This document shows, one piece after another, positions 1 to 8,250 of a DNA stretch of 64,000 nucleotides. Below the pieces are notes generated by a model that saw only the letters and a program-made list of their open reading frames with translations, searched no databases and had not been told where the DNA came from. The DNA is taken from contig NZ_JAUCCU010000001.1 of assembly GCF_034675845.1 (NCBI RefSeq), forward strand, positions 1,860,001 to 1,924,000, given 5' to 3'. Each line of letters starts with the position of its first letter. Position 1 is the stretch's first letter. The position numbers and the translations under genes are program-made. Source of the DNA: Castellaniella sp. (GTDB lineage: Bacteria; Pseudomonadota; Gammaproteobacteria; Burkholderiales; Burkholderiaceae_B).

Positions 1-700
1 CGGCGGCGCAGGCGCCTGTGCCGCAGGCCAGGGTTTCACCCGCGCCGCGCTCGTAGACCCGCAGGCGAATCGCGTGGCGCGTCATGATCTGCATGAACCC
101 GACATTCACGCGCTGGCGAAAGCGCGGATGGCGCTCGAGGGCGGGGCCGATGCGATTGACCGGATAATCGTCCAACTGCTCAACCTGGAGCACCGCATGT
201 GGATTGGAGATCGCCGCGATTGAGAACCAATGCGTGTCGTCGCCCAGGTCCAGTGCGTACTGGGTGTCTTGGCCCACCGGACGTGTGGCCAGGTTGTCGG
301 CGTCGAAATCCAGTTGCTGTGGGGTAAATCCGGTGCTGCCCATATCGACGGCTACCTGGCCGTCCGGGGACTCGTGCAGCACGATCAGGCCGGTGGCGAT
401 TTCAGCGCGCAGGGGATTGCGTCGGGACAGGCCGTGTTCGTGTACAAAACGCACAAAGCAGCGCGCTCCGTTGCCGCAGTGCTCGACTTCGCTGCCGTCG
501 GCATTGAAGATCCGGTAACGAAAATCAGCGGCCGGGTCCAGCGGGTCTTCGACCAGCAGAATCTGGTCGGCGCCAATGCCAAAATGACGATCGGCCAGTG
601 CCTGTGCACGTTGTGGCGTCAGCGTAATCGGTTGTCGCACGCCGTCCAGCACAACGAAATCGTTGCCTGCGCCATGCATTTTGGTGAAATTCCAGAGCAT
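1..700 (-). CDS. dapF: Diaminopimelate epimerase, 3' end outside the window
   Basis: Converts LL- to meso-diaminopimelate in the lysine and peptidoglycan precursor pathway of the cytoplasm. The frame opens at the ATG at 698-700 (MLWNFTKMHGAGNDFVVLDG) and stays open to the window edge, about 233 codons. The first catalytic cysteine region (EVEHCGNGARC) and the second (GETLACGTGACAA) are both readable, so only about 40 C-terminal residues of a roughly 275-residue family are missing. It lies 10 bp downstream of an acyltransferase gene on the same strand, so the two are probably co-transcribed. Start and identity are secure; the end cannot be seen. Confidence 0.96.
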   Translation of the reverse strand, partial: MLWNFTKMHGAGNDFVVLDGVRQPITLTPQRAQALADRHFGIGADQILLVEDPLDPAADFRYRIFNADGSEVEHCGNGARCFVRFVHEHGLSRRNPLRAEIATGLIVLHESPDGQVAVDMGSTGFTPQQLDFDADNLATRPVGQDTQYALDLGDDTHWFSIAAISNPHAVLQVEQLDDYPVNRIGPALERHPRFRQRVNVGFMQIMTRHAIRLRVYERGAGETLACGTGACAA

Positions 701-710
701 GCTGTGGTCT

Positions 711-1601
711 TTAATAAAAGCCGACCTGCCCTTCGGGCCGGGTCTTGAATCGGCGGTGCACCCAATAGTACTGGGCGGGGTCCGTCCGGATTTCGGTCTC
801 GATCAGGTGATTCAGCCGCGCCGTGGCGCTGATCGGGTCATCGTCCCCAGGGAAATCCTGTACCGGCGGGCCGATAGTGACCTGGTACTGACCGGTATCG
901 GGGTCCAGCCGACTGATCACCGGGACGATGGTGGCATCCCAATTGGCCGCAATTTGGGCGGCTGACAGCAGGGTAGCGGCCGGCACATTGAAAAAAGGCA
1001 CAAAGGCGCTGCCCTGGCGACCAAAATCCATGTCTGGCAAATAATAAACCGGGATGCCCCGGCGCAACTGCCGGATCAAACCGCGCACGCCGTCGTGGCG
1101 GCTGATCAGATGCACTTGATTGAAGCGTCCGCGCCCCTGGCGCACGACTTCATCCACATCGGCGTCGCTCTGGCGGGTGTAGAGCGTGGCGGATTCCTTC
1201 AGGAACAGCGTCAATCGGGTGGCGGCGGCATCCAGGGCGATAAAGTGCGGGGCAAACATGATGATGCGGCGCCCTTGCTCCAACAGGGTCTGCAGGTGTT
1301 GCTCGCCGGTGAGCAGCACGCTGTCCATGATGCGCTGTTGGGTGCCGAACCAGCATAGGCCGCGATCCACAAAAGACTGGGCCAGCAAGTGAAAATGGCG
1401 CTGCGCCAGGACGTTACGCTGATTTTGCGACAGTTCCGGAAAACAAAGCGCCAGGTTGACGCGCACGATGTGGGCACGGGATCTCAGCAGGCGTGGCAAC
1501 AGCCAGCCCAACACGCGGCCCCAGCGCAGCCGCGTGGGCGTGGGGCAGCGGCCAAAATAGCCCAACAGCGCCCGGATCAGCGGTTTTTTATCAAATGCCA
1601 T
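711..1601 (-). CDS. Lipid A lauroyl/acyl-transferase family protein (first copy)
   Basis: A member of the LpxL/HtrB lysophospholipid acyltransferase family, which adds a secondary acyl chain to lipid A at the inner membrane. The family HX4(D/E) catalytic motif is HFIALD, residues 119-124. The C-terminal half has the conserved YLPD-type stretch (PVYYLPDMDFG) and ends with YYWVHRRFKTRP. The start is placed at MAFDKK; an upstream in-frame ATG at 1643 would add 14 residues with no family match. A second paralogue lies 434 bp upstream on the same strand and dapF follows 10 bp downstream, the common Burkholderiales order. Which of the two is LpxL and which LpxM-like cannot be settled by eye. Confidence 0.92.
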   Translation of the reverse strand: MAFDKKPLIRALLGYFGRCPTPTRLRWGRVLGWLLPRLLRSRAHIVRVNLALCFPELSQNQRNVLAQRHFHLLAQSFVDRGLCWFGTQQRIMDSVLLTGEQHLQTLLEQGRRIIMFAPHFIALDAAATRLTLFLKESATLYTRQSDADVDEVVRQGRGRFNQVHLISRHDGVRGLIRQLRRGIPVYYLPDMDFGRQGSAFVPFFNVPAATLLSAAQIAANWDATIVPVISRLDPDTGQYQVTIGPPVQDFPGDDDPISATARLNHLIETEIRTDPAQYYWVHRRFKTRPEGQVGFY

Positions 1602-1819
1602 GATTTGCGCATTGTAGGCCTTCGTCTGCTCTGTATGAAGCATCTCTCAGTGCGTATTCTGAGGGGACAGGCTTCTTCTGAGGGAAGGCCGATGGTGGGC
1701 TTTCTTTGGGGGGATTCTGGCGGTGGGTTTTCTTTGAGGGAGTGGGTTTTTCTGATGAGGGGCTTTCTTTGATGCGGGGGCTGTGGTGGTTGGCCTCATC
1801 GTTGCACTGGCCATGAAAC

Positions 1820-1907
1820 GGGACAGGTCGCAATTTGGCGGCTTCGCCGGGTTTGGTGGAGCCTAACACCACATACTCGGCGTAGCCGCCAAATTGCGAC
1901 CTGTCCC
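1820..1907. repeat. Inverted repeat with perfect 24-bp arms
   Basis: The arms at 1820-1843 and 1884-1907 are exact reverse complements. After one mismatched pair the pairing continues inward for five more bases. The 40-nt interior carries a smaller GGTG/CACC symmetry. The core arm reads GGGACAGGTCGCAATTTGGC. There is no T-run, so it does not look like an ordinary terminator. The size and form suit a REP-like or miniature non-autonomous element; that identity is inference. Confidence 0.85.
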
Positions 1908-1940
1908 CCCAGCCCCCTCGAACAACGATGAAGCCTGCCA

Positions 1941-2021
1941 AAAGCACCCGCAACACAAAGCACCCGCAACACAAAGCACCTGCATTACAAAAGAACCAGC
2001 AATACAAAGCACCATCACCCC
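1941..2021. repeat. Degenerate 16-bp tandem repeat, about five copies
   Basis: Two identical 16-bp units (AAAGCACCCGCAACAC) at 1941-1956 and 1957-1972 are followed by a third with three changes at 1973-1988, then two more diverged units. It begins 33 bp after the inverted repeat and runs up to the 3' end of the second acyltransferase gene. Confidence 0.8.
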
Positions 2022-2035
2022 AATAAAGCCAGCAA

Positions 2036-2893
2036 TCACCCCCCCGTTTTTTCGTCCGGATGCGGCGGCGCATCATCCGGTTCCTTGTAACGGTTGTAGC
2101 TCCAGAGATATTGCTCTGGAAATCGCCGAATCAAGGTCTCCATCGCCTGATTGATGGCCAGGGCCAGGGCCTCGGGCGTGTCGGGCAGCGGTTCGGGCAG
2201 GCGCAGATAGTGGATGCGCCAACCTTTGCCGCCTGGCAGGCGCTCGCCAGCTGTCAAAATCACGGCAACGCCGGTCTGCAAGGCCAGGCGGGCCGCCAGC
2301 GTCATGGTCAGGGCGTATGCGCCGAAAAAAGGCAGCCATAGGCCATCGCCTTCGCGCGGGACCTGGTCGGGCAGCATGCCGACCGCCTCGCCGCGCTTCA
2401 GCGCACGGACAAAATCGCGTACTCCTTGGCGGTTGGCGGGGACGGCGCGCAGATTGTGCATGTCGCGGGCAGACTCCACGATGGGGTCCAGGCGGGGGCT
2501 GCGCGAGGGGCGAAACATCACGGTCAGCGGGCCATGCTGGGTCAGGTGGCGGGCAGTGATCTCGAAGCATCCCAGGTGCGGGGTCAGATACAGCACCCCT
2601 CGACCCTCGGCCAGCGCGGATTGCACAATGGCTTCCTGGTCGCTGTGCGTGATGGCCAAACATTGGCGGGTGCGCCACCAGACCTTGGGGATTTCGCCAA
2701 TCATGGCGCCGGACTGTGCGGCTGCCCGGCGGTAAAACGCGGGGCTGTCATAGCCTGCGCGGCGGGCATTGGCCTGCAGCCGGTGCCGATAGCGGCCCGG
2801 AAACAGATAAACAGCCAAACCGATCAGGCGGCCCGTTGCCTGTAGCCAGGACAGTGGCAGAAAAGCCAGGGAACGAACAAGAAACAAAAGCAT
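2036..2893 (-). CDS. Lipid A lauroyl/acyl-transferase family protein (second copy)
   Basis: A second LpxL/HtrB-family inner-membrane acyltransferase of 285 residues. The catalytic HX4E motif is HLGCFE at residues 106-111. Family blocks MFRPSRSPRLD and LPDQVPREGDG follow in the usual order, and it ends with the typical YLWSYNRYK. The N-terminus is a hydrophobic anchor. It is divergent from metK, whose riboswitch-bearing leader begins about 70 bp away. It lies upstream of the first copy but is separated by the repeat-rich gap, so the two may be differently expressed. The HX4E against HX4D difference fits two functionally distinct secondary acyltransferases. Confidence 0.92.
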   Translation of the reverse strand: MLLFLVRSLAFLPLSWLQATGRLIGLAVYLFPGRYRHRLQANARRAGYDSPAFYRRAAAQSGAMIGEIPKVWWRTRQCLAITHSDQEAIVQSALAEGRGVLYLTPHLGCFEITARHLTQHGPLTVMFRPSRSPRLDPIVESARDMHNLRAVPANRQGVRDFVRALKRGEAVGMLPDQVPREGDGLWLPFFGAYALTMTLAARLALQTGVAVILTAGERLPGGKGWRIHYLRLPEPLPDTPEALALAINQAMETLIRRFPEQYLWSYNRYKEPDDAPPHPDEKTGG

Positions 2894-2962
2894 GAGGGGG
2901 GCAATATCCCTGTTGGTTTAGGTATTCTGTGCGAGACGGGGGTATTTTCGCTTAAAATTGAT

Positions 2963-3040
2963 GGGATCGCTGAGTTAACCGACAACTTGCGGAGCGATCC
3001 CCGCGCCGGTTCTGGTGCGGTCTAAACCGCTAAAGCGTCG
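2963..3040 (+). promoter_or_regulatory. Probable SAM-II (SAM_alpha) riboswitch in the metK leader
   Basis: A 9-bp stem (GGGATCGCT at 2963-2971 with AGCGATCCC at 2993-3001) encloses a loop carrying GAGTTAACCG and CTTGCGG. Downstream, at about 3026-3037, comes ACCGCTAAAGCG. The order stem, GA(U)UUAACC loop, UUGC, stem closure, then distal GCUAAA matches the SAM-II pseudoknot as I know it from alpha- and betaproteobacteria. A small hairpin (GCGGT/ACCGC, 3017-3030) sits in the variable linker. It lies directly upstream of metK, the expected target. SAM binding should lower expression. Assigned by eye, not by covariance model. Confidence 0.75.
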
Positions 3041-3083
3041 CGCCCCGATACATCCAGAGGTGCAACGCGTTTCGTTCAACCTC

Positions 3084-3102
3084 ACACCGGGCATTCCGGT
3101 GT
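3084..3102 (+). promoter_or_regulatory. Hairpin next to the metK ribosome binding site
   Basis: ACACCGG (3084-3090) pairs perfectly with CCGGTGT (3096-3102) across a 5-nt loop. It ends about five bases before the purine-rich ACAGGA at 3107-3112, which precedes the GTG start at 3122. It could gate ribosome access together with the upstream SAM-II-like element; that coupling is inference. Confidence 0.5.
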
Positions 3103-3121
3103 TCATACAGGACGTATCGCT

Positions 3122-4285
3122 GTGGCAAACAACGATTTTCTTTTTACCTCGGAATCCGTCTCCGAAGGTCACCCCGACAAGGTCGCCGATCAGATCTCTG
3201 ATGCGATTCTCGACGCCTTGCTCGAACAAGACCCGCATTCCCGGGTCGCGGCCGAAACCCTCTGCAACACCGGGCTGGTCGTGCTGGCGGGCGAAATCAC
3301 TTCGCGCGCCAATGTCGATTACATCCAGGTGGCCCGCGACACCATCCGTCGCATTGGCTACGACAACACCGATTATGGGATCGACTACAAGGGCTGCGCC
3401 GTGCTGGTGGCCTACGACAAGCAATCCCCGGATATCGCCCAGGGCGTGGATCGCAACCCCGAGGAAATCCTCAACCAGGGTGCGGGCGACCAAGGCCTGA
3501 TGTTCGGTTATGCCTGCGACGAAACCCCCGACTTGATGCCTGCCCCGATCTGGTACGCCCATCGCATCATGCAGCGTCAGGCCGAACTCCGCAAGGACGG
3601 TCGCCTGCCTTGGCTGCGTCCGGACGCCAAATCCCAGGTCACCTTCCGCTACCTGGACGGCAAGCCCGCCGAGGTCGATACCGTCGTGCTGTCCACTCAG
3701 CACCATCCGGATATTTCACAGGCGGATATTCGCGACGCCGCGATTGAGCACATCATTCGCCCGGTGTTCGCCGACGGCCTGCTGACCGACAAGACCAAGT
3801 TCCTGATCAACCCTACGGGCAAGTTCGTCATCGGCGGCCCGCAGGGCGATTGCGGCCTGACCGGGCGCAAGATCATCGTCGACACCTACGGCGGGGCCTG
3901 CCCGCATGGCGGCGGCGCGTTCTCCGGCAAGGACCCCTCCAAGGTCGACCGTTCCGCCGCCTATGCCGCGCGCTATGTGGCCAAGAACATTGTCGCCGCC
4001 GGCCTGGCCCGCCAGTGCCAGGTGCAGGTCAGCTACGCCATTGGTGTGGCCGAACCCATCAACATCACGGTCTACACCGAAGGCACGGGCGTGATTCCCG
4101 ACGATCAACTCGCCCGTCTGGTGCGCGAGCACTTTGATCTGCGCCCCAAGGGGATTATCAATATGCTGGACCTGCTGCGTCCTATCTACACAAAATCCGC
4201 CGCCTATGGTCATTTTGGCCGCAGCGAACCGGAATTCAGCTGGGAAGCTACTGACAAGGTCCAGGTACTGAAGGCCGCTGCCTGA
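3122..4285 (+). CDS. metK: S-adenosylmethionine synthetase
   Basis: Makes S-adenosylmethionine from methionine and ATP in the cytoplasm. The 387-residue length and the sequence are typical: FTSESVSEGHPDK at the N-terminus, GAGDQGLMFGYA in the middle, and the glycine-rich GGGAFSGKDPSKVDRS signature. The start is a GTG at 3122 with ACAGGA about 10 bp upstream, giving MANNDFLF. The gene is preceded by a SAM-II-like riboswitch and followed by a hairpin terminator, so it appears monocistronic. It opens the methyl-cycle block that continues with ahcY and metF. Confidence 0.98.
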   Translation: MANNDFLFTSESVSEGHPDKVADQISDAILDALLEQDPHSRVAAETLCNTGLVVLAGEITSRANVDYIQVARDTIRRIGYDNTDYGIDYKGCAVLVAYDKQSPDIAQGVDRNPEEILNQGAGDQGLMFGYACDETPDLMPAPIWYAHRIMQRQAELRKDGRLPWLRPDAKSQVTFRYLDGKPAEVDTVVLSTQHHPDISQADIRDAAIEHIIRPVFADGLLTDKTKFLINPTGKFVIGGPQGDCGLTGRKIIVDTYGGACPHGGGAFSGKDPSKVDRSAAYAARYVAKNIVAAGLARQCQVQVSYAIGVAEPINITVYTEGTGVIPDDQLARLVREHFDLRPKGIINMLDLLRPIYTKSAAYGHFGRSEPEFSWEATDKVQVLKAAA

Positions 4286-4314
4286 TGTACTAGCTGGACC
4301 CCCCTAGGGCCGCC

Positions 4315-4334
4315 GCGCACCCGTAAGGGTGCGC
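4315..4334. terminator. Hairpin terminator between metK and the chemoreceptor gene
   Basis: GCGCACCC and GGGTGCGC form an 8-bp perfect stem with a GTAA tetraloop, followed on the plus strand by TGTCGTTTCT. It lies between two convergent genes and could serve both. Confidence 0.65.
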
Positions 4335-4342
4335 TGTCGTTT

Positions 4343-6056
4343 CTACGACCAGGCCAGGGCCAGCTCGCCTGTTCCCGCGATGGCGGGACGTGGCGCCGCG
4401 ATTATCTGAGTGGTCGTGTCGGGATAAGGCGGCGCGGTGCTGTCACCAGCCGGTTCATTCAGCGTGAACCGACTCAGGGTCGCCACCAGGGCGCGTGACT
4501 GAGTCTGTTGCAAGGCGGTCGCTTGCGTGGCCTGCTGTACCAAGCTCAGGTTTTGCTGGGTGATCACATCCAGGTGGCTGACCGCCTGGCTGACCTGATT
4601 GATGCCGTTGGCCTGTTCCAGCGACGCATCGGCGATCTCATTGACCATGGTCTGTACCTGATTGACGGATTGGATGATGGCGTGGATGCTGCTGCCCGCT
4701 TCATCGACCAAGCTGGCGCCGTGATCCAGCTGGGCGACCGAATGCTTGATCAGTTGCTCGATGTCTTTGGCTGCGTCGGCAGAACGCTGTGCCAGGCTGC
4801 GAACTTCGGCGGCGACGACGGCGAATCCCTTGCCGTGGGTGCCGGCGCGGGCCGCTTCTACGGCGGCATTCAGGGCCAGGATATTGGTCTGGAAGGCAAT
4901 CGTGTTGATCAGGTCGGTGATGTCGGTGATTTTTCTGGACCCCTGACGCACTTCGTGCATGGTCGCCACGGCATGGCCGACGGTGCTGCCGCCGGTTCTG
5001 GCGGCGGCGACGGCTTCGGCGGCGAGTGTTTTGGAACGTTCTGCGTTGGCGGCGTTCTGCGCCACCGTTGCCGCCAATTCCTCCATTGAGGCGGCAGCTT
5101 GCTGCAGCTTGCTTGCTTGTTCGTTACTGCTGTTGGCCAGACGCAGGTTGCCGTCGGAAATCTGGTGTGAAACCTGGGCAATGTGCCCAGCATGGTCTCG
5201 CACATCTTCGACGGTTCGGTGCAGCCCTTGCCCGATGCCATTCAGGGCCAGCAGGAGTTCCCCCAGCTCGTCGCTGCGCAGGACGGTGGTGTGGGCAGTC
5301 AAATCGCCTTGCGCAAGCCGCTGTGCCAAGCGCACGCCTTCGTTCAGGGGGCGTTTGATGGCGCAATACAGCTGCCATAAGGCAAGCATGCTGCAGGCGA
5401 GCAAGGCGGTGATTGCCGCTATCGCTAGAATGTGGGCATGCCGGTTGTCTCGGCTGGCCTGCTCCACCGATTGGGCGTAGCGCCCAGCCTGCATGGTGTC
5501 GAAATCGTCGATGGCCTGTGCGATATCAGCCGAGGCTTGAGCATATTGCTGACCAAAGATCATGACCTTGGCCAGCAAGGCATTGGGCAGCGCCACTTTG
5601 ATGCCGCCCTGCCCGTCGTCCAGTTGCCCGCTGGCGGTGTTGATGGCGTTGACCTCGGTCTTGCCCAGTTCAACGAGCTGGGCATGTGCGGACTCCAGCC
5701 GTGCCATTTCCTCAGCGGTGAAGTCCAGTTGCCTGAATCGGTCCAGCATGGGGCGTTGCACACCATTTTGGTCGGGTGCCCGTCCGTGCAGAATATTCGT
5801 CAAGTGTTGGTAGTTTTCCTGAAATTCGGGCTGTTCGCTGGAGACAAAGGCCATGACGTCCCGCGACATCGCCTGGATCAGGTTTTTGTACTCCGTCGCA
5901 AACTGCGTGGCTTGGTAGCGCTTGGACTCGATGGATTTTAAGTGATCAATACTTTGGGTGAGGTGCTGCAGGGCGCCCAGCACCAGCAGTGACAACATCG
6001 TCAGGATGATTAAAAAAAAAGATGAAACCTTTCTTTAGAGTGAGGGTTTTTTTCAT
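4343..6056 (-). CDS. Methyl-accepting chemotaxis protein with a 5' frameshift at a T9 run
   Basis: A Tar/Tsr-type transmembrane chemoreceptor that signals to CheA/CheW. The uninterrupted frame (from an internal ATG at 5998) has a periplasmic helical sensor region, a second membrane segment, a HAMP region and the signalling hairpin with the hallmark INTIAFQTNILALNAAVEAA. That frame lacks the N-terminal cytoplasmic anchor. The missing part starts at ATG 6054-6056 as MKKTLTLKKGFIFF and runs off frame within nine consecutive T (plus-strand A at 6012-6020). Removing one T joins it exactly as LIILTMLSLLVLG, giving about 570 residues. It may be a sequencing error, a phase-variable tract or a true lesion; the downstream coding sequence is intact. 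Confidence 0.85.
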
Positions 6057-6227
6057 GGCCGCGTGATGTCCGTGTCCTGGTTGATCGGTGCGGTGATGCC
6101 GCCCGTGGTCGCAGGCGAATTATTGCAATGCAACATTACCGTTTCGTGTCTATTCGTTATCTTGGCAATCCACGAGCCAACCATGAACAGGAGCCGAAGC
6201 AGGGCGGGAGATCTTGCCTGTCTGGGT

Positions 6228-6233
6228 TACAAT
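6228..6233 (+). promoter_or_regulatory. Possible -10 box of the ahcY transcript
   Basis: TACAAT lies about 12 bases before the first paired base of the SAH riboswitch, which fits a transcript starting just ahead of the aptamer. No good -35 match is visible at the usual spacing, so this rests on the position and the -10 match. Confidence 0.4.
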
Positions 6234-6244
6234 AGTCCTCCTTT

Positions 6245-6335
6245 CCTGAGGGGCGCTGCACCGGCCCTGCCGGCCACATGGGCCGCTTCAGCAGGCCGCC
6301 AGGCTCAGGAACCTTCTTTACGAACGGCGCCCATC
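6245..6335 (+). promoter_or_regulatory. S-adenosylhomocysteine (SAH) riboswitch
   Basis: CCTGAGGGGCGCTGCA opens the element and GCCAGGCTCAGG closes the P1 stem (CCTGAG with CTCAGG). The distal AACGGCGCCCA can form the pseudoknot with GGGCGC. An internal GC-rich arm (CCGGCCCTGCCGGCC and following) fills the variable position. This matches the SAH riboswitch class, which turns on ahcY when SAH accumulates. The ahcY start follows about 67 nt downstream, the canonical arrangement in betaproteobacteria. Confidence 0.93.
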
Positions 6336-6402
6336 GTTGTCCTGTGCGGACAGGGGTGGGCGTCCATCGCTTTCCGGTCAGCACAGGCTCTACAGGATCA
6401 GT

Positions 6403-7809
6403 ATGAGCACTGCACACGACTACGTCATCGCCGACATCTCCCTGGCCGATTGGGGCCGCCGCGAACTCGCCATTGCCGAAACCGAAATGCCGGGTCTGAT
6501 GGCGACGCGCGAAGAATTCGCCGCTGCCCAGCCCCTCAAGGGCGCCCGCATTGCAGGCAGCCTGCACATGACCATCCAGACAGCAGTCCTGATCGAAACC
6601 CTGACGGCACTGGGGGCCGAGGTTCGTTGGGCTTCATGCAATATCTTTTCCACCCAGGACCATGCGGCGGCAGCCATTGCGGCTGGCGGCACACCGGTAT
6701 TTGCCGTCAAGGGCGAATCCCTGGAGGACTACTGGCAATACACGCATCGCATCTTCGATTGGCCAGGCGAACAGGCCAATATGATTCTGGACGATGGCGG
6801 CGATGCCACCTTGTTGTTGCACCTGGGTGCCAGGGCCGAGACCGATGCTTCGGTGATCAGCCAGCCTGACAACGAAGAAGAACGCGTGCTGTTTGCCGCG
6901 ATCAAAGCCCAACTGGCCCAAGACCCCACCTGGTATTCCACGCGTCTGGCACAGATCCGGGGCGTGACCGAGGAAACCACGACTGGGGTGCACCGCCTGT
7001 ATCAGATGTCGCAGCGCGGCGAACTCAAGATCTCCGCCATCAACGTCAATGATTCGGTCACCAAGTCCAAGTTCGACAACTTGTACGGCTGCCGCGAATC
7101 CCTGGTCGATGGCATCAAGCGCGCCACCGACGTCATGGTGGCAGGGAAAGTCGCCATCGTCTGCGGCTTTGGCGACGTGGGCAAGGGTTGTGCCCAGGCC
7201 CTGGCCGCCCTGCGCGCGCAGGTCTGGGTCACCGAAGTCGACCCCATTTGCGCCCTGCAGGCATCCATGGAAGGCTACCGGGTCGTTGACCTGAACGACC
7301 CCGATGTCGTCGAGCAGGCGGATATTTTCGTCACGGCCACCGGCAACTACCATGTCATCGACCGCGACCACCTGTACCGCATGAAGGACCAGGCCATCGT
7401 CTGCAATATTGGTCACTTCGACAGCGAAATCAACGTGGCTTCGGTGGAAGACCTGCAATGGGAAGAAATCAAGCCCCAGGTCGATCACATCATTTTCCCT
7501 GATGGCAAGCGCGTCATCTTGCTGGCCAAGGGCCGCCTGGTCAATCTGGGCTGCGCCACGGGTCACCCGTCGTTTGTGATGTCGGCATCGTTCACCAATC
7601 AGACCATCGCCCAGATCGAACTCTTTACGCGGGGCGATCATTACCAGACTGGTCAGGTGTATGTGCTGCCTAAGCACCTGGACGAAAAGGTCGCCCGCCT
7701 GCACCTCAAAAAGTTGGGTGTGAACCTGTCCACGCTGTCACAAAAACAGGCCGACTATATCGGTGTGCCCCAGCAGGGGCCCTTTAAGTCGGATCATTAC
7801 CGCTATTAA
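6403..7809 (+). CDS. ahcY: Adenosylhomocysteinase (SAH hydrolase)
   Basis: Splits S-adenosylhomocysteine into adenosine and homocysteine, removing the inhibitor of methyltransferases. It is 468 residues from MSTAHDYVIADISL; GGATC just ahead serves as the ribosome binding site. A longer in-frame start at 6337 would overlap the riboswitch pseudoknot and add unrelated residues. The NAD-binding stretch (CGFGDVGKGCAQAL) and the C-terminal QGPFKSDHYRY are family hallmarks. It is preceded by the SAH riboswitch and followed 20 bp later by a small membrane protein gene and then metF, a regulated methyl-cycle operon. Confidence 0.98.
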   Translation: MSTAHDYVIADISLADWGRRELAIAETEMPGLMATREEFAAAQPLKGARIAGSLHMTIQTAVLIETLTALGAEVRWASCNIFSTQDHAAAAIAAGGTPVFAVKGESLEDYWQYTHRIFDWPGEQANMILDDGGDATLLLHLGARAETDASVISQPDNEEERVLFAAIKAQLAQDPTWYSTRLAQIRGVTEETTTGVHRLYQMSQRGELKISAINVNDSVTKSKFDNLYGCRESLVDGIKRATDVMVAGKVAIVCGFGDVGKGCAQALAALRAQVWVTEVDPICALQASMEGYRVVDLNDPDVVEQADIFVTATGNYHVIDRDHLYRMKDQAIVCNIGHFDSEINVASVEDLQWEEIKPQVDHIIFPDGKRVILLAKGRLVNLGCATGHPSFVMSASFTNQTIAQIELFTRGDHYQTGQVYVLPKHLDEKVARLHLKKLGVNLSTLSQKQADYIGVPQQGPFKSDHYRY

Positions 7810-7829
7810 TCACCTTAAAGGACGTCATC

Positions 7830-8171
7830 ATGCTATTGCTCGTTTGGATTCTGAACGCCGTGGCCTTGCTGGTTGTGGCCTATCTGCTGCCCGGCATTAC
7901 GGTGGCGTCCTTTGGGTCGGCCCTGATTGCCGCCTTGGTGCTGGGCTTGCTCAACACCGTGGTCAAGCCCCTCTTGATTCTGCTGACCTTGCCGTTGACC
8001 GTGGTCACCCTGGGGCTGTTCCTGCTGGTGCTCAATGCCTTGGTGTTCTGGTGGGCGGGTTCTATCCTCAAGGGTTTCCAGGTGGAAGGGTTCTGGTGGG
8101 CCGTGATCGGTGCCATCATTTACAGCCTGGTGTCGGGGGCGCTGGCCAGCCTGCTGCTGCCTTCGGTCTGA
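7830..8171 (+). CDS. Small four-helix membrane protein of the phage-holin-like (DUF360) family
   Basis: A 113-residue protein made almost entirely of four hydrophobic helices, with the family block LGLLNTVVKPLLILLTLPLTV. AAGGACG precedes the ATG. The family is annotated as phage-holin-like, but nothing phage-related is nearby. It sits 20 bp after ahcY and 80 bp before metF, under the same SAH riboswitch. Its role in the methyl cycle is unknown to me. Confidence 0.88.
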   Translation: MLLLVWILNAVALLVVAYLLPGITVASFGSALIAALVLGLLNTVVKPLLILLTLPLTVVTLGLFLLVLNALVFWWAGSILKGFQVEGFWWAVIGAIIYSLVSGALASLLLPSV

Positions 8172-8214
8172 TTGCCTGTCTGCAAGGCACCAGCCGCGCT
8201 GATTTTTGTATTTC

Positions 8215-8240
8215 CAGCCCCGTCTGCGGGGCTGATTTTC
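8215..8240 (+). terminator. Hairpin between the holin-like gene and metF
   Basis: CAGCCCCG and CGGGGCTG form an 8-bp perfect stem with a TCTG loop, followed by ATTTTC. It looks like a weak intrinsic terminator or processing hairpin 10 bp before the metF start, so it may lower metF relative to ahcY. Confidence 0.55.
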
Positions 8241-8250
8241 TCTGGATATC

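Larger units (their letters stand above)
1602..2035. other. Repeat-rich gap between the two acyltransferase genes
   Basis: This 434-bp stretch holds no convincing gene. A minus-strand frame crosses it but has low-complexity composition and no family match. It contains degenerate GGGCTTTCTTTG-like copies at about 1690-1780, a perfect 24-bp inverted repeat at 1820-1907 and a 16-bp tandem repeat at 1941-2021. It interrupts what would otherwise be a compact acyltransferase, acyltransferase, dapF operon. Confidence 0.7.

Noticed and set aside
1591..2076. Minus-strand frame across the acyltransferase gap
   Set aside because: Low-complexity product created by the tandem and inverted repeats, overlaps the start of the next gene, no family match.
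2975..3706. Minus-strand frame over metK and its leader
   Set aside because: Antisense to metK and the riboswitch; no recognisable motif.
6634..7704. Long minus-strand frame over ahcY
   Set aside because: Antisense to a clear SAH hydrolase; no domain match.
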